64,000 nucleotides of DNA from Sphingobacteriaceae bacterium GW460-11-11-14-LB5 (GCA_002151545.1 CP021237.1:3844001-3908000); one strand, 5' to 3'; shown: positions 34,860-44,620, counted from the stretch's first letter. Translations and numbers: made by a program. Notes: generated by a model not told the origin, from the sequence alone.

Positions 34860-35708
34860 ATGAAATTATTCAACAAAATTACAGCACTGTTTATCATGCT
34901 ATTAGGTGTGGTAGATTTAGCAAACGCACAGGATTTAAAAATACCGCAACCCAGTAGCGGGCAAACCATTATCCAGGATTTTGGATTAGGCAAAATCACT
35001 TTAACCTACTCCCGTCCGAATGTAAAGGGCCGAAAAATATTTGGTGGCATGGAACCCATGGGCGTGGTTTGGCGTACAGGAGCAAACGCCGCTACACGTA
35101 TTAAATTTACCGATGATGTTAAAATTGAAGGGAAAGACTTGCCAGCCGGCGAATATGCTTTATTCAGCATACCTGATAAAAATGAATGGACCGTTATTTT
35201 TAACAAAACCGCTAATCAATGGGGTGCCTACGAGTATAAAGAAAGTGGTGATGCACTACGTGTAAAAGTAAAAACAATAGCTTTAAAGGATAAAGTGGAA
35301 ACTCTTACCATGCAATTTTCGGCTGTTAGCGAAACTTCTGCAACGTTAAATATGATGTGGGAGAACAATGCCTTTGCCATTAATATTACGACTTCTATTG
35401 ATGAAAAAGTGATGGCCAATATTGCTGAAGCGATGAAAGGCGAAAAAAAGCCATACTATAATGCAGCAATGTACTATTACCAAAATGGAAAAGATTTAAA
35501 AACTGCATTAGAATGGATGAGTGAAGTAGAAAAATCGGATATGAAAGCCCCATGGTTTAAATACTGGAAAGGCCGCATTCAACTAAAAATGGGTGATAAA
35601 GCCGGTGCAGAAGCTAGCGCTAAAGCGGGCCTAGCTTTAGCAACTGAAGCAAAAGTAGATGAATATATACGCTTAAATTCTCAATTATTGGCTGAAGCTA
35701 AAAAATAA
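34860..35708 (+). CDS. DUF2911 domain-containing secreted protein
   Basis: A 282-residue exported protein. The start at 34860 (MKLFNKITALFIMLLG) is preferred to an ATG-initiated extension at 34824 because it gives a clean signal peptide ending NAQ. Residues about 30-175 are DUF2911 (FGLGKITLTYSRPNVKGRKIFG, VWRTGANAATRIKF, LPAGEYALFSIPDKNEWTVIFNK), and the C-terminus is helical and tetratricopeptide-like (YYYQNGKDLKTALEWM, GDKAGAEASAKAGL). The family is Bacteroidetes-rich and uncharacterised; no function is proposed. Confidence 0.87.
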   Translation: MKLFNKITALFIMLLGVVDLANAQDLKIPQPSSGQTIIQDFGLGKITLTYSRPNVKGRKIFGGMEPMGVVWRTGANAATRIKFTDDVKIEGKDLPAGEYALFSIPDKNEWTVIFNKTANQWGAYEYKESGDALRVKVKTIALKDKVETLTMQFSAVSETSATLNMMWENNAFAINITTSIDEKVMANIAEAMKGEKKPYYNAAMYYYQNGKDLKTALEWMSEVEKSDMKAPWFKYWKGRIQLKMGDKAGAEASAKAGLALATEAKVDEYIRLNSQLLAEAKK

Positions 35709-35712
35709 AGAA

Positions 35713-35809
35713 TCGTCATTTCGACCGTAGCGGAGAAATCTATCTGCATGATATTGTACATAGATCTCTCTCCCGAAAATTCGGGACTGTGCTTCAGTCG
35801 AGATGACGA
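35713..35809. repeat. Dispersed inverted repeat, TCGTCATTTCGAC type
   Basis: The arms TCGTCATTTCGACCGTAG (35713-35730) and CTTCAGTCGAGATGACGA (35792-35809) are inverted copies with a few mismatches. An inner palindrome, TCCCGAAAATTCGGGA, lies at 35772-35787. The outer TCGTCA/TGACGA ends are shared with the other dispersed families in this window. Confidence 0.8.
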
Positions 35810-35922
35810 CTTTCATCCGGCATTACAGATAGCCAATATTAACTTAAAATTAACCGTTGGTTAACTTGAACAACTATCATAACATTAACCCTCAAAAGGC
35901 TTTATTTATTTAAAAAATATAC

Positions 35923-35965
35923 TAACTTTGATGTTGCGCTTAGTAATTGTACTTTGTACACTAAG
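35923..35965 (+). promoter_or_regulatory. Enolase promoter box and leader hairpin
   Basis: TAACTTTG (35923-35930) matches TAnnTTTG. About 9 nt later the leader contains a two-part dyad: CTTAG (35939-35943) with CTAAG (35961-35965), and TGTAC with GTACA around TTT (35948-35960). The transcript would start near 35937, so the hairpin would be at the very 5' end of the mRNA. Confidence 0.55.
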
Positions 35966-35998
35966 CAGATTAAAAAATCAACAAAAAATTAAATAAAA

Positions 35999-37294
35999 AT
36001 GAGCATAATCGTTAATGTCCATGCCAGACAAATTCTCGATTCGAGAGGCAATCCAACAGTAGAAGTAGAAGTTGTAACAGAAGCAGGCGCTTTTGGCCGT
36101 GCTGCTGTACCAAGCGGTGCATCTACTGGACAATATGAGGCTGTTGAATTACGTGATGGTGATAAATCTACATATTTAGGTAAAGGTGTTTTAAAAGCTG
36201 TAGAAAATGTAAATACTAAAATTGCGGATGCATTAAGAGGTATTGATGTTTTTGAGCAAAATACAATTGATAAAATCATGTTGGACCTAGATGGTACCGA
36301 AAACAAAGGTAACTTAGGTGCTAACGCAATTTTAGGCGTTTCTTTAGCGGTTGCTAAAGCTGCTGCTGATGAAATCGGCCAGCCATTATACCGTTACATT
36401 GGTGGTGTTAATGCAAACACTTTACCAATCCCGATGATGAATATCATTAACGGTGGTTCTCACTCTGATGCCCCTATCGCATTTCAGGAATTTATGATTA
36501 TGCCAGTTGGTGCTCCTTCTTTCTCTGAGGCTTTACGTTGGGGAACTGAAGTTTTCCATAGCTTGAAAAAAATTCTTCACGATAGAGGTTTATCTACTGC
36601 AGTAGGTGATGAAGGTGGTTTTGCACCAACTTTCGATGGTACTGAAGATGCTATTGAAACAGTATTAAAAGCAATTGAAACCGCTGGTTACAAACCAGGC
36701 TCTCAAATCTGTTTAGCTTTAGACTGTGCTTCATCTGAGTTTTACAAAGATGGTAAATATGATTATACCAAATTTGAAGGCGCAACTGGCGTAATTCGTT
36801 CAAGCGAAGAGCAGGCACAATATTTAGCAGATCTTTCTGCAAAATATCCAATTATCTCTATTGAAGATGGTATGGATGAAAACGACTGGACTGGCTGGAA
36901 AAGCTTAACAGATAAAATTGGTGACCATGTTCAATTGGTTGGTGATGATTTATTTGTAACTAACGTTACGCGTTTACAACGTGGTATCGACGAAGATACC
37001 GCTAACTCAATCTTAGTAAAAGTTAACCAGATTGGTTCTTTAACTGAAACCATCAATGCAGTAACTTTAGCGCAAAACAGTGGTTATACTTCGGTAATGA
37101 GTCACCGTTCTGGCGAAACAGAAGATGTTACGATTGCTGATTTAGCTGTTGCATTAAACTGCGGACAGATTAAAACCGGTTCTGCATCACGTTCAGACAG
37201 GATTGCAAAATACAATCAATTATTACGTATTGAAGAAGAATTGGGTGAAAACGCTCGTTTCATCGGTTCAAAATTCAAATACGCTAAAAAATAA
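35999..37294 (+). CDS. eno: Enolase (phosphopyruvate hydratase)
   Basis: Converts 2-phosphoglycerate to phosphoenolpyruvate in glycolysis, in the cytoplasm. The 431-residue sequence is full length, with IVNVHARQILDSRGNPTVEV, the SGASTGQYEAVELRDGD loop, SHSDAPIAFQEFMIMP, the metal ligands in LALDCASSEFY, SIEDGMDENDW and VGDDLFVTN, and the family signature SHRSGETEDVTIADLAV. It ends in a terminator at 37382-37419 with a G/C-rich repeat between. Confidence 0.97.
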   Translation: MSIIVNVHARQILDSRGNPTVEVEVVTEAGAFGRAAVPSGASTGQYEAVELRDGDKSTYLGKGVLKAVENVNTKIADALRGIDVFEQNTIDKIMLDLDGTENKGNLGANAILGVSLAVAKAAADEIGQPLYRYIGGVNANTLPIPMMNIINGGSHSDAPIAFQEFMIMPVGAPSFSEALRWGTEVFHSLKKILHDRGLSTAVGDEGGFAPTFDGTEDAIETVLKAIETAGYKPGSQICLALDCASSEFYKDGKYDYTKFEGATGVIRSSEEQAQYLADLSAKYPIISIEDGMDENDWTGWKSLTDKIGDHVQLVGDDLFVTNVTRLQRGIDEDTANSILVKVNQIGSLTETINAVTLAQNSGYTSVMSHRSGETEDVTIADLAVALNCGQIKTGSASRSDRIAKYNQLLRIEEELGENARFIGSKFKYAKK

Positions 37295-37358
37295 CCCCTA
37301 AATCCCCTAAAGGGGACTAAGAATAATGCCAAAAGCCCCTTTAGGGGTTTGGGGTGTT
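37293..37358. repeat. ACCCCTAAATCCCC / GGGGTTTGGGGT inverted repeat after eno
   Basis: The left arm ACCCCTAAATCCCCTAAAGG (from 37294) and the right arm CCCCTTTAGGGGTTTGGGGT are inverted with minor differences, overlapping the eno stop codon. The left-arm unit recurs alone at 42890-42918, directly before fabG. Confidence 0.8.
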
Positions 37359-37381
37359 AACAAGTTGAAAAACTTATTTGT

Positions 37382-37419
37382 AAAACATCCGGAGATTTTA
37401 AATCTTCGGATGTTTTTAT
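37382..37419 (+). terminator. Intrinsic terminator of eno
   Basis: AAACATCCG with CGGATGTTT plus an inner AGATTT/AAATCT pair, followed by TTATTTACATTT. Confidence 0.8.
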
Positions 37420-37428
37420 TTACATTTA

Positions 37429-37520
37429 CGTCATTGCGAGGCACGAAGCAATCTTACTACCTTGAGCTTGACTGATAAAAACTTATTGCTTTGAGATTGC
37501 TTCGTACCTCGCAATGACGA
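37429..37520. repeat. Dispersed inverted repeat, CGTCATTGCGAGG type, copy 1
   Basis: The arms at 37429-37454 and 37494-37519 are inverted over 26 bp with a single mismatch (CGTCATTGCGAGGCACGAAG... against its reverse complement with T for C). It ends 15 bp before the FtsB/DivIC-like gene. A longer, diverged relative lies at 45905-46028. Confidence 0.88.
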
Positions 37521-37535
37521 TTTTTTGAGAAATAT

Positions 37536-37835
37536 ATGAAACGTTTAATAGATCTTTTCCGCAACAAATATTTCCTTGCTACTGTCGCTTTTGCGATGTG
37601 GATGCTATTTTTCGATAAAAACGATATGATGTCGCAGTACGAATACCGCAGCCAGGCGAATAAACTGCAGGAAGAGAAGGAATATTTCGAGAAAGAGACT
37701 GCCCAGGTTAAAAAAGATTTAAACGAGCTGAATACCAACCTCAATACCGCTGAAAAATTTGCCCGCGAAAAATACTTCATGAAAAAAGACAATGAAGATG
37801 TTTTCGTGATTATCCAGGAAGAGAAGAAGGATTAG
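37536..37835 (+). CDS. FtsB/DivIC-like septum formation initiator protein
   Basis: A 99-residue single-span membrane protein: a short cytoplasmic start, one transmembrane segment (about 13-28, FLATVAFAMWMLFF), then a heptad-rich coiled coil (about 35-78, EYRSQANKLQEEKEYFEKE) and the compact C-terminal segment ending AREKYFMKKDNEDVFVIIQE. This is the standard layout of FtsB/DivIC, which bridges FtsL and FtsQ and helps activate septal peptidoglycan synthesis. Linkage to eno is common, as with ftsB in proteobacteria. Confidence 0.88.
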   Translation: MKRLIDLFRNKYFLATVAFAMWMLFFDKNDMMSQYEYRSQANKLQEEKEYFEKETAQVKKDLNELNTNLNTAEKFAREKYFMKKDNEDVFVIIQEEKKD

Positions 37836-38008
37836 CGTATGGCGCTGGGCGTTTAGCGTTTAAGTTATCTTCCTTTAGTCTCGTCCTCCTGAACTTGTTT
37901 CAGGATCTAAAGCAAAAGAATTTTGATTGGCTGTTTGCAGTCAGCAATTTAACCATTCAACAATTTATCAGTTAACCGATTAACCCATTCAAACAGTTAA
38001 CCAATCGA

Positions 38009-38623
38009 ATGCTCCACATCCTCTACATTATTGCTATAACAGCTGAAGCCATGACCGCAGCACTTTCTGCCGGCCGACGTGACATGGATTGGGTTGGTGT
38101 TTGTATTATCGCCTGGGTTACAGCATTGGGTGGCGGAACAGTTAGAAATGTATTGTTTGGCCATTACCCGATGAGCTGGGTAGAACATCCGGAATATTTG
38201 GTGATTACTGCAGTAGCGGCCTTACTCGCTGCATTTATTGCCTCCATTATGACCAAACTCAAAAAACTCTTTCTTTACCTTGATGCTTTAGGCTTGGTGG
38301 TTTTCACCATTATTGGCTGTCAGGTTGCGCAGCAAATTCACCTGCCTTATTTAATTGTACTTTTTAGCGGAATGATTACCGGTTGTGCAGGCGGCGTACT
38401 TCGTGATGTACTTTGTAATGAGGTTCCCTTTCTTTTCAGAAAAGAGATTTATGCCAGTGCAGCAATCGTTACCGGTGCGGTCTATATCGGCATAGAACAT
38501 TTTCACGGAAGCGAAATGCTGGCTACCATTACAGCTGCTATTATTGGATTAACATTAAGGTTACTTTCTATCCGCTTCGAATGGCATATGCCGAAGTTTG
38601 TTTATAGGGATGAATGGCACTAA
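38009..38623 (+). CDS. Trimeric intracellular cation (TRIC) channel family protein (YadS/UPF0126)
   Basis: A 204-residue membrane protein with about seven spans and the duplicated TRIC half-motif: GGGTVRNVLFG (residues 41-51) and GCAGGVLRDVL (about 127-137). Bacterial members form homotrimeric potassium-permeable channels with the pore in each subunit. An AT-rich region (37951-38005) rich in AACC/ATTAACC words precedes it. The family is clear; physiological role inferred. Confidence 0.9.
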   Translation: MLHILYIIAITAEAMTAALSAGRRDMDWVGVCIIAWVTALGGGTVRNVLFGHYPMSWVEHPEYLVITAVAALLAAFIASIMTKLKKLFLYLDALGLVVFTIIGCQVAQQIHLPYLIVLFSGMITGCAGGVLRDVLCNEVPFLFRKEIYASAAIVTGAVYIGIEHFHGSEMLATITAAIIGLTLRLLSIRFEWHMPKFVYRDEWH

Positions 38624-38644
38624 GGATGGAAAATGGATGAGGGA

Positions 38645-38995
38645 TAATGGATAATGGAATGGACCAAAACATCATCCATCTTACCTCCCAACATTTTACA
38701 TCAGCTAAAGTTCTAGCTATCGAAAATGAATAAGGGATGATGAACGATGGAAATAGACCAAACATCATCCATCTTACATCCTTACATTTTACATCACCTA
38801 AAGTTCTAGCTATCGGAAATGAATGACGGATGATGAACGATGGAAATAGACCAAAACATCACCCATCTTACCTCCCAACATTTTACATCAACTAAAGTTC
38901 CAGCTATCGAAAATGAATAAGGGATGATGAACGATGGAAATAGACCAAACATCATCCATCTTACATCCTTACATTTTACATCAGCTAAAGTTCTC
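38645..38995. repeat. Tandem repeat, about 94-bp unit, 3.7 copies
   Basis: Marker GACCAAA occurs at 38662, 38756, 38849 and 38943, giving periods of 94, 93 and 94. Copies 1 and 3 share ACCAAAACATC and TTACCTCCCAACA; copies 2 and 4 share ACCAAACATC and TTACATCCTTACA, so the array is built of two-unit blocks. Each unit ends with ACATCAGCTAAAGTTC or a variant. The array fills the gap between convergent genes and overlaps the end of the VWA gene. Frames through it on the minus strand are not genes. Confidence 0.92.
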
Positions 38996-41069
38996 CGTTT
39001 CGCTTTCTTAAGAACCACTCTACTCCCAGCAAAATCAAAATTAAACCGAACAGCCATTTCATGCTGATCAGTTCGTCATATTTACGGTCTTCGTAACTGA
39101 TGGTTTTAATATTTTCGTTTTTAGCAATTTCATCAGCTATTTTGAGCAAATTTTCGGGCATAAACAGCTTACCATTGCTTTGTTTCGACATCGTATTTAA
39201 AAGCTGATGATTGGCTGTGGTTTGCTGAAATTCTGCAATCAGCGCATTTACATAGAAACTACCCGTAGCCGTGAATTTCTTTCCGCCCAGTTCGGTATTG
39301 GCTAAATAAGAATAATTACCTGCAGGCATGGTTCCGGCATCTAACTGATAACCATTTTCAGTTTTGGAGAAAATATAATTAAATACTTTACCCGCTTCAT
39401 TTTTAACCTGAAGGTTAACTTCCGGTTCATTGACAGGCTGATAGCTATCGTTATAAAGCGTGCCGTTAAACTGAATGGTTTCATTTTCATCATAAGCTGA
39501 TTTCGAGGTAAATACCTTAAACCTCCGTTTATCATCTTTAACAGATAGGTATTGAACGGTTTTCGAAATCAGGTCGTTTAAAACTGATTGATTACTTTCA
39601 TTCTCAGCCTCCGAGAGTTTCCATCGCCAAAGCCCCTCTCCCATTAAATAGCCCGTCTTTAAACCATTTTCATTTGCAAAGAATAACAATGGCTGCTGTG
39701 TGCTGACTTTGCCGATACGCTGATTAAAAACAGGTGTGGCGCCTGCATTTACAGTTAACCTTCCAAACGGACTGAGCAGCGGATCGAAAGATGAAAACTG
39801 TTTTTTATCTTCTTCTGTGAGATTGAAACTGGTAAAACCATTGGCAAAATCGGCATATACTTCCTGGATCGAACCATTGGCAGAACCTAAGTTGACCTGG
39901 TTTTGCATTTGATTGAAAGCGTTTACATTACTTTGCGCACCTAAAATGTACCAGATCGGTTTTTTTAAACCGGTTAACTTCTTTAAAAACGCAGCTGAAA
40001 TATTCTGCGCATCGGGTAACTGATACAATACGATTAAATCGAATTTAGATGGATCTGTTGCACTTAAATCATCGGCAAGGGCAAGTTTAGCTTCGTAATG
40101 TTTATTCAGCGAAACAGCCTCCTTTAAAACCCCTAAATCGGGATGTGGTGCAGCTGCTGCGAGCAATACTTTCTGTCTGCCATCAATCACTTCTACATAA
40201 AAAGTCTGGACATTATTTCTGGTTGTAATTTCATTTGCTAAAGCGCCCAGTTGAACGGTATATTTCTGAACACCGATTTTACCTGCGTGAATCTTAACCG
40301 GAACCGTTTTAACAAAGGAGCTTCCATTAATGGTTATATTCTGTTGCTCAATCTTTGCGCCGTTTTGGCTAACCGTTAGAGAAGTGCTTTCACTATTGCT
40401 TTGAAAAGCCTGAACCTGGACTTCGATCGTAAAATCGTCATCCAGATAAACAATATTGTTGTAATTTACATTCGAAATCAATACATCACGCTTTGGAATA
40501 CTATCACCCAGGGCAATCGTATAAACCGGTGCATTGATCTGGTTTACGCTATACAGCGGATTTCCGCCATGATTAAAAATACCGTCGGTTGCTAAAATAA
40601 TGGCACCAACATTTCGGTTGGTATATTCATCTCTAATTTTCTGAAAAAAAGCGGAGGCATCGGTTAATTTCCCCTGGTTTTTAAAATCGAAACCATCTGC
40701 CACCTGATCGCCAAAGTGAAATGTTTTCACCTCGTATTTGTCTGATAGTTTATCCTGTAAGGTTTTAAGGTGTTGTTCGTATAATTTTTGGTCGAAACCA
40801 GCTGCTTTAACCTGACCTACAGAGAGCGAATTATCCTGTCCGATAATAATAACAGGTTTATCTAAACTATAATTTAATGTTCTGATGAGGGGGGCAAATA
40901 TTAGCCACGCAATGGTGGTTACCACAATAATCCTTAAGGTAGTTAAGCCATATTGCAGTTTTTTATCTAAATTTTTGTTGCCACGATAAAGCAACCAGGC
41001 ATACAGCACACCTAACGCCAGGCAACCCAGAAAAAACAAAATAGAAGTACCCGAGAAAAAACCAGTCAT
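38985..41069 (-). CDS. VWA-domain membrane protein
   Basis: A 694-residue inner-membrane protein. Two spans lie at the N-terminus (about 8-28 and 43-61) and one at the C-terminus (about 665-685). Between them a von Willebrand A-like domain contains a complete MIDAS-type DNSLS (Asp79-Ser83) and ILATDGIFNHGG, then beta-rich periplasmic domains. Such proteins often sit near Bat (aerotolerance) or MoxR genes in Bacteroidetes, but none is nearby here. The C-terminal codons run into the last copy of the 94-bp repeat. Function unknown. Confidence 0.82.
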   Translation of the reverse strand: MTGFFSGTSILFFLGCLALGVLYAWLLYRGNKNLDKKLQYGLTTLRIIVVTTIAWLIFAPLIRTLNYSLDKPVIIIGQDNSLSVGQVKAAGFDQKLYEQHLKTLQDKLSDKYEVKTFHFGDQVADGFDFKNQGKLTDASAFFQKIRDEYTNRNVGAIILATDGIFNHGGNPLYSVNQINAPVYTIALGDSIPKRDVLISNVNYNNIVYLDDDFTIEVQVQAFQSNSESTSLTVSQNGAKIEQQNITINGSSFVKTVPVKIHAGKIGVQKYTVQLGALANEITTRNNVQTFYVEVIDGRQKVLLAAAAPHPDLGVLKEAVSLNKHYEAKLALADDLSATDPSKFDLIVLYQLPDAQNISAAFLKKLTGLKKPIWYILGAQSNVNAFNQMQNQVNLGSANGSIQEVYADFANGFTSFNLTEEDKKQFSSFDPLLSPFGRLTVNAGATPVFNQRIGKVSTQQPLLFFANENGLKTGYLMGEGLWRWKLSEAENESNQSVLNDLISKTVQYLSVKDDKRRFKVFTSKSAYDENETIQFNGTLYNDSYQPVNEPEVNLQVKNEAGKVFNYIFSKTENGYQLDAGTMPAGNYSYLANTELGGKKFTATGSFYVNALIAEFQQTTANHQLLNTMSKQSNGKLFMPENLLKIADEIAKNENIKTISYEDRKYDELISMKWLFGLILILLGVEWFLRKRNGEL

Positions 41070-41296
41070 AATTCATAAAGATGGTAATTTTGGGGAAATT
41101 TTCAAGGTTATTTGTCAATTGGTTCAATGGTTCATTAGCCATTAGCTCATTAGTAATGGCTTATCGAATGAATCAAGTGGCCTATCTGCTTCTAACACTA
41201 TACGCCAAACGCTTTCCGCTATGCCATTCTATGTGTTGATAATTAAATATTAGTACTAAAAAAGATAATTCATTAGCTTTAGCCAAACCAAAATTT

Positions 41297-42031
41297 ATGA
41301 AATTTATCTGTCTAACATTTCTGCTATCTCTAAGCCTTATGGTGAATGCCCAAAACAATTTTAAAGCCACACAAATTAAATTTGAAAGAGTAGAAAAGGC
41401 CTACAACGAAAAGTGGGAAACACTGAAAAAATTTGTTAGGGCTGGTGGATACGGTGATCAATTTTCCATGGTTATCAATGCTTACAAAACAGAAGGCAAA
41501 CTTGAGGTATGGTTAAAGAATAATTCGGCTAAAACCTATTCATTGTTTAGGACTTACGATTTTTGTGCCCATTCTGGCACCATTGGCCCGAAAGTAATTG
41601 AAGGCGATGGACAAACGCCAGAAGGTTTCTACTACGTTAATGTTTTTAATCCGATGAGCAATTTCCATCTATCACTGGGTGTTAACTATCCAAATACAGT
41701 AGATTATGCAAGAACCGGAAAAGATAGAAAACCTGGAAGTGATATTTACATTCACGGCAATTGTGTAACCGTGGGTTGCATTCCCCTAACAGACGAAAAA
41801 ATTAAAGAGGTTTATATTTTGGGTGTTGAAGCCAGAAATGCAGGTCAGGAGAAGATTCCGGTTAATATCTATCCCTTCAAAATGACTGATGGAAATATGA
41901 AGAAGTATATTGCTCAATTCCCTGCGCAGGCCAGCTTTTGGAAATCGCTGCAACCAGGTTATTTAGCTTTCGAGAAGAATAAAATGCCTGCTAATATTAC
42001 TGAAGTTAAAGGCCGATATTTTATAAAGTAA
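41297..42031 (+). CDS. L,D-transpeptidase family protein (YkuD fold, YafK-like)
   Basis: A 244-residue exported protein (signal peptide about 1-18, ending VNAQ). The catalytic motif is IHGNCVTVGCIPL with His153 and nucleophile Cys161. Preceding family motifs include GDGQTPEGFYYVN and LSLGVNYPNTVDYARTGK. YafK/ErfK-type enzymes form 3-3 cross-links or attach proteins to peptidoglycan, or act as hydrolases (DpaA). The precise activity in Bacteroidetes cannot be told. A strong terminator follows. Confidence 0.9.
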   Translation: MKFICLTFLLSLSLMVNAQNNFKATQIKFERVEKAYNEKWETLKKFVRAGGYGDQFSMVINAYKTEGKLEVWLKNNSAKTYSLFRTYDFCAHSGTIGPKVIEGDGQTPEGFYYVNVFNPMSNFHLSLGVNYPNTVDYARTGKDRKPGSDIYIHGNCVTVGCIPLTDEKIKEVYILGVEARNAGQEKIPVNIYPFKMTDGNMKKYIAQFPAQASFWKSLQPGYLAFEKNKMPANITEVKGRYFIK

Positions 42032-42034
42032 CAA

Positions 42035-42083
42035 AAGAAGTCAAGTTTTTCATAGCAAACTGGCCATCAAAACTTGACTTCTT
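42035..42083. terminator. Bidirectional terminator, 15-bp stem, between L,D-transpeptidase gene and fabG
   Basis: AAGAAGTCAAGTTTT (42035-42049) and AAAACTTGACTTCTT (42069-42083) are perfect inverted copies with a 19-base loop. A pyrimidine-rich AAGGT-family arm (42113-42145) follows before the fabG stop. Confidence 0.8.
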
Positions 42084-42145
42084 AATATTTCTATGGCTTT
42101 GGAAAGAAAACCCTCCACCTTAAGCCTTCTAACCCTCTACCTTCC

Positions 42146-42918
<773 letters not shown>

Positions 42919-43033
42919 ATATAATTTATAAAAACTTAATTGTGGTAAAGTTAACAACTCTACCGAGATATTGTTAAATTGTTTCATTGCTAGATTGTTT
43001 AACAACTGGAAACTATCAACTGTTAATTGCAAA

Positions 43034-44110
43034 CTAAACCGCAGGTTCCTGCTGACTCAAACAGTGAAAGCTTCCCAATCCCCAGATAATATCTACTGAA
43101 TTGATACCGATCACTTTCCGGTCAGGGAAACAACCTTGAATAATAGCTAAAGCTTTCTGGTCGTTTACATCATCAAAAACCGGAACAATTACCGCTGCAT
43201 TCGCAATGTAAAAGTTTGCATAAGAGGCAGGCAAACGGGTATCTTCATGAATAACCGGCGATGGCATAGGCAACTCTACAATATTCAATGCCCTGCCATC
43301 TTTTAGTTTCATCGCCTTTAAAGCCGCTAAGTTTTCTTGTAACAGCAGGTAATTTTCATCCAGCGGATTACTTTCAACAACTGTTAAAACCGTATCTTCA
43401 TTTACAAAACGGGTAATATCATCAATGTGGCCATCGGTATCGTCGCCAACAATTCCATCGCCCAGCCATAACACTTGTTCTTGTCCGTAATACTCAAGCA
43501 AATATTGCTCAATTTGCGCTTTGGTTAAATGCGGATTACGGTTTTCGTTCAATAAACAAGCCGTGGTGGTTAAAACCGTCCCAGCGCCATTAAATTCTAC
43601 CGAACCACCTTCCATCACAATATCTGGCGTAAATAAAGGCAGTTTAAAATGATTAGCAATTTTTGTCGGAACCACATCATCCAGGTCAAATGGCGGATAT
43701 TTACCACCCCAGGCATTATATCCCCAATCGACAACAGCTTTTTCATTTCCTTTTAACAAAAATGCAGGTCCATGGTCGCGGCACCAGGCATCGTTGGTTT
43801 CATTGAAATAGAATTCTATCTGGCTTAAATCGGCGTCTACTTTCGTTAATTCAGAAACCGCAAAAGCTTTCATTTCTTCATCCTTAACATTGATGCGTAC
43901 CTTTTCACCTTCAGCAACAGCTTTAATAAACTGGCAATATGGTTCGTATATCGTTTCGATTTTATCTGGCCAGGAAGCTTCTTTATGCGGCCAGCTCAAC
44001 CAGGTTGCCTCATGTTTAGCCCATTCGGCAGGAAAAGCATAACCTTGCTGCTTTGGAGAATAATCGAACTGATTAATATTTAAATCTTTTCTTGGAGGAA
44101 AATTTGACAT
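43034..44110 (-). CDS. aguA: Agmatine deiminase
   Basis: Hydrolyses agmatine to N-carbamoylputrescine and ammonia, second step of the arginine-to-putrescine route. The 358-residue protein of the guanidino-group deiminase family has WLSWPHKEASWPD near the start, the substrate motif WCRDHGP (about 110), MEGGSVEFNG, WLGDGIVGDDTDGHIDD and the C-terminal catalytic Cys350 in GSFHCLSQQEP. It forms a pathway pair with aguB, 0.7 kb upstream; an S23-type gene and repeats lie between them. Confidence 0.93.
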   Translation of the reverse strand: MSNFPPRKDLNINQFDYSPKQQGYAFPAEWAKHEATWLSWPHKEASWPDKIETIYEPYCQFIKAVAEGEKVRINVKDEEMKAFAVSELTKVDADLSQIEFYFNETNDAWCRDHGPAFLLKGNEKAVVDWGYNAWGGKYPPFDLDDVVPTKIANHFKLPLFTPDIVMEGGSVEFNGAGTVLTTTACLLNENRNPHLTKAQIEQYLLEYYGQEQVLWLGDGIVGDDTDGHIDDITRFVNEDTVLTVVESNPLDENYLLLQENLAALKAMKLKDGRALNIVELPMPSPVIHEDTRLPASYANFYIANAAVIVPVFDDVNDQKALAIIQGCFPDRKVIGINSVDIIWGLGSFHCLSQQEPAV

Positions 44111-44118
44111 AATTTTTA

Positions 44119-44255
44119 AGTCCGAAAGTCGGGTGTCCGAAGTCGGATGATTTAGTGTTTTATTGTTTAGTCCGAAAGTCGGGTGTCCGAAGTCGGATGA
44201 TTTAATGTTTTAGCTATAGACCGAATATCATCGGATCTCGGTCTTCCGACCCCTT
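44119..44255. repeat. TCCGAAGTCGG repeats (50-bp period) downstream of the S23-type gene
   Basis: Two 50-bp units begin at 44120 and 44170 with GTCCGAAAGTCGGGTGTCC and differ at few positions. A third, inverted part (44216-44251, AGACCGA...TCGGTCT, ending TCTTCCGACC) closes the array. The same words appear on the other side of the S23-type gene at 44621-44650 and 44765-44802. Confidence 0.85.
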
Positions 44256-44261
44256 ACTAAA

Positions 44262-44615
44262 TTAATTTAACGATTTGATTAATGCAGAAATCATGATCAA
44301 AATTTCTTCACAGGATTGATAGTGTTTCTGAAATATTTCTTCATTAATATAACCTCTTCTTATTGCAAGATGTAGGCAATTCACAACCTCAATATCTGAC
44401 CTTAAGGCATAACCTAAAAATTTCTTGAACTCAGGATTACTTTGGCCTGTACTTCCTTCAGCAATATTCATTGATATTGAATCGGCTGCACGTTTCGCTT
44501 GCGATGTTAAAACATAAATCTCTTCTTTTGGAAAAGTTTTTGTCATTTTATCAATCTCATCAGCTAAATCTAAAGCTTTTTGCCAAACCTTGAGTTTTTC
44601 AAATTTGAATGCCAT
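44262..44615 (-). CDS. Four-helix-bundle protein (23S rRNA intervening-sequence / S23 family)
   Basis: A 117-residue all-helical protein of the S23 family (MAFKFEKLKVWQKALDLADE, LTSQAKRAADSISMNIAEGS, EFKKFLGYALRSDIEVVNCL). Members were first found encoded in intervening sequences of 23S rRNA, and the accessory protein Avd of diversity-generating retroelements has the same fold. Here the gene is free-standing, inserted between aguB and aguA, and bracketed by TCCGAAGTCGG repeats that touch its start region (44621). The combination looks like a small mobile or amplifying unit. Function unknown. Confidence 0.85.
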   Translation of the reverse strand: MAFKFEKLKVWQKALDLADEIDKMTKTFPKEEIYVLTSQAKRAADSISMNIAEGSTGQSNPEFKKFLGYALRSDIEVVNCLHLAIRRGYINEEIFQKHYQSCEEILIMISALIKSLN

Positions 44616-44620
44616 AATAA

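Noticed and set aside
38645..38995. Possible CRISPR array
   Set aside because: The repeat is about 94 bp without spacers, copies are contiguous and diverged, and no cas gene is present.
38806..39057. Minus-strand frames through the 94-bp repeats
   Set aside because: Their translations only repeat the array and overlap the VWA gene end; no protein-family features.
44262..44615. Diversity-generating retroelement
   Set aside because: No reverse transcriptase or template/variable repeat pair nearby; only an S23/Avd-like fold is present.
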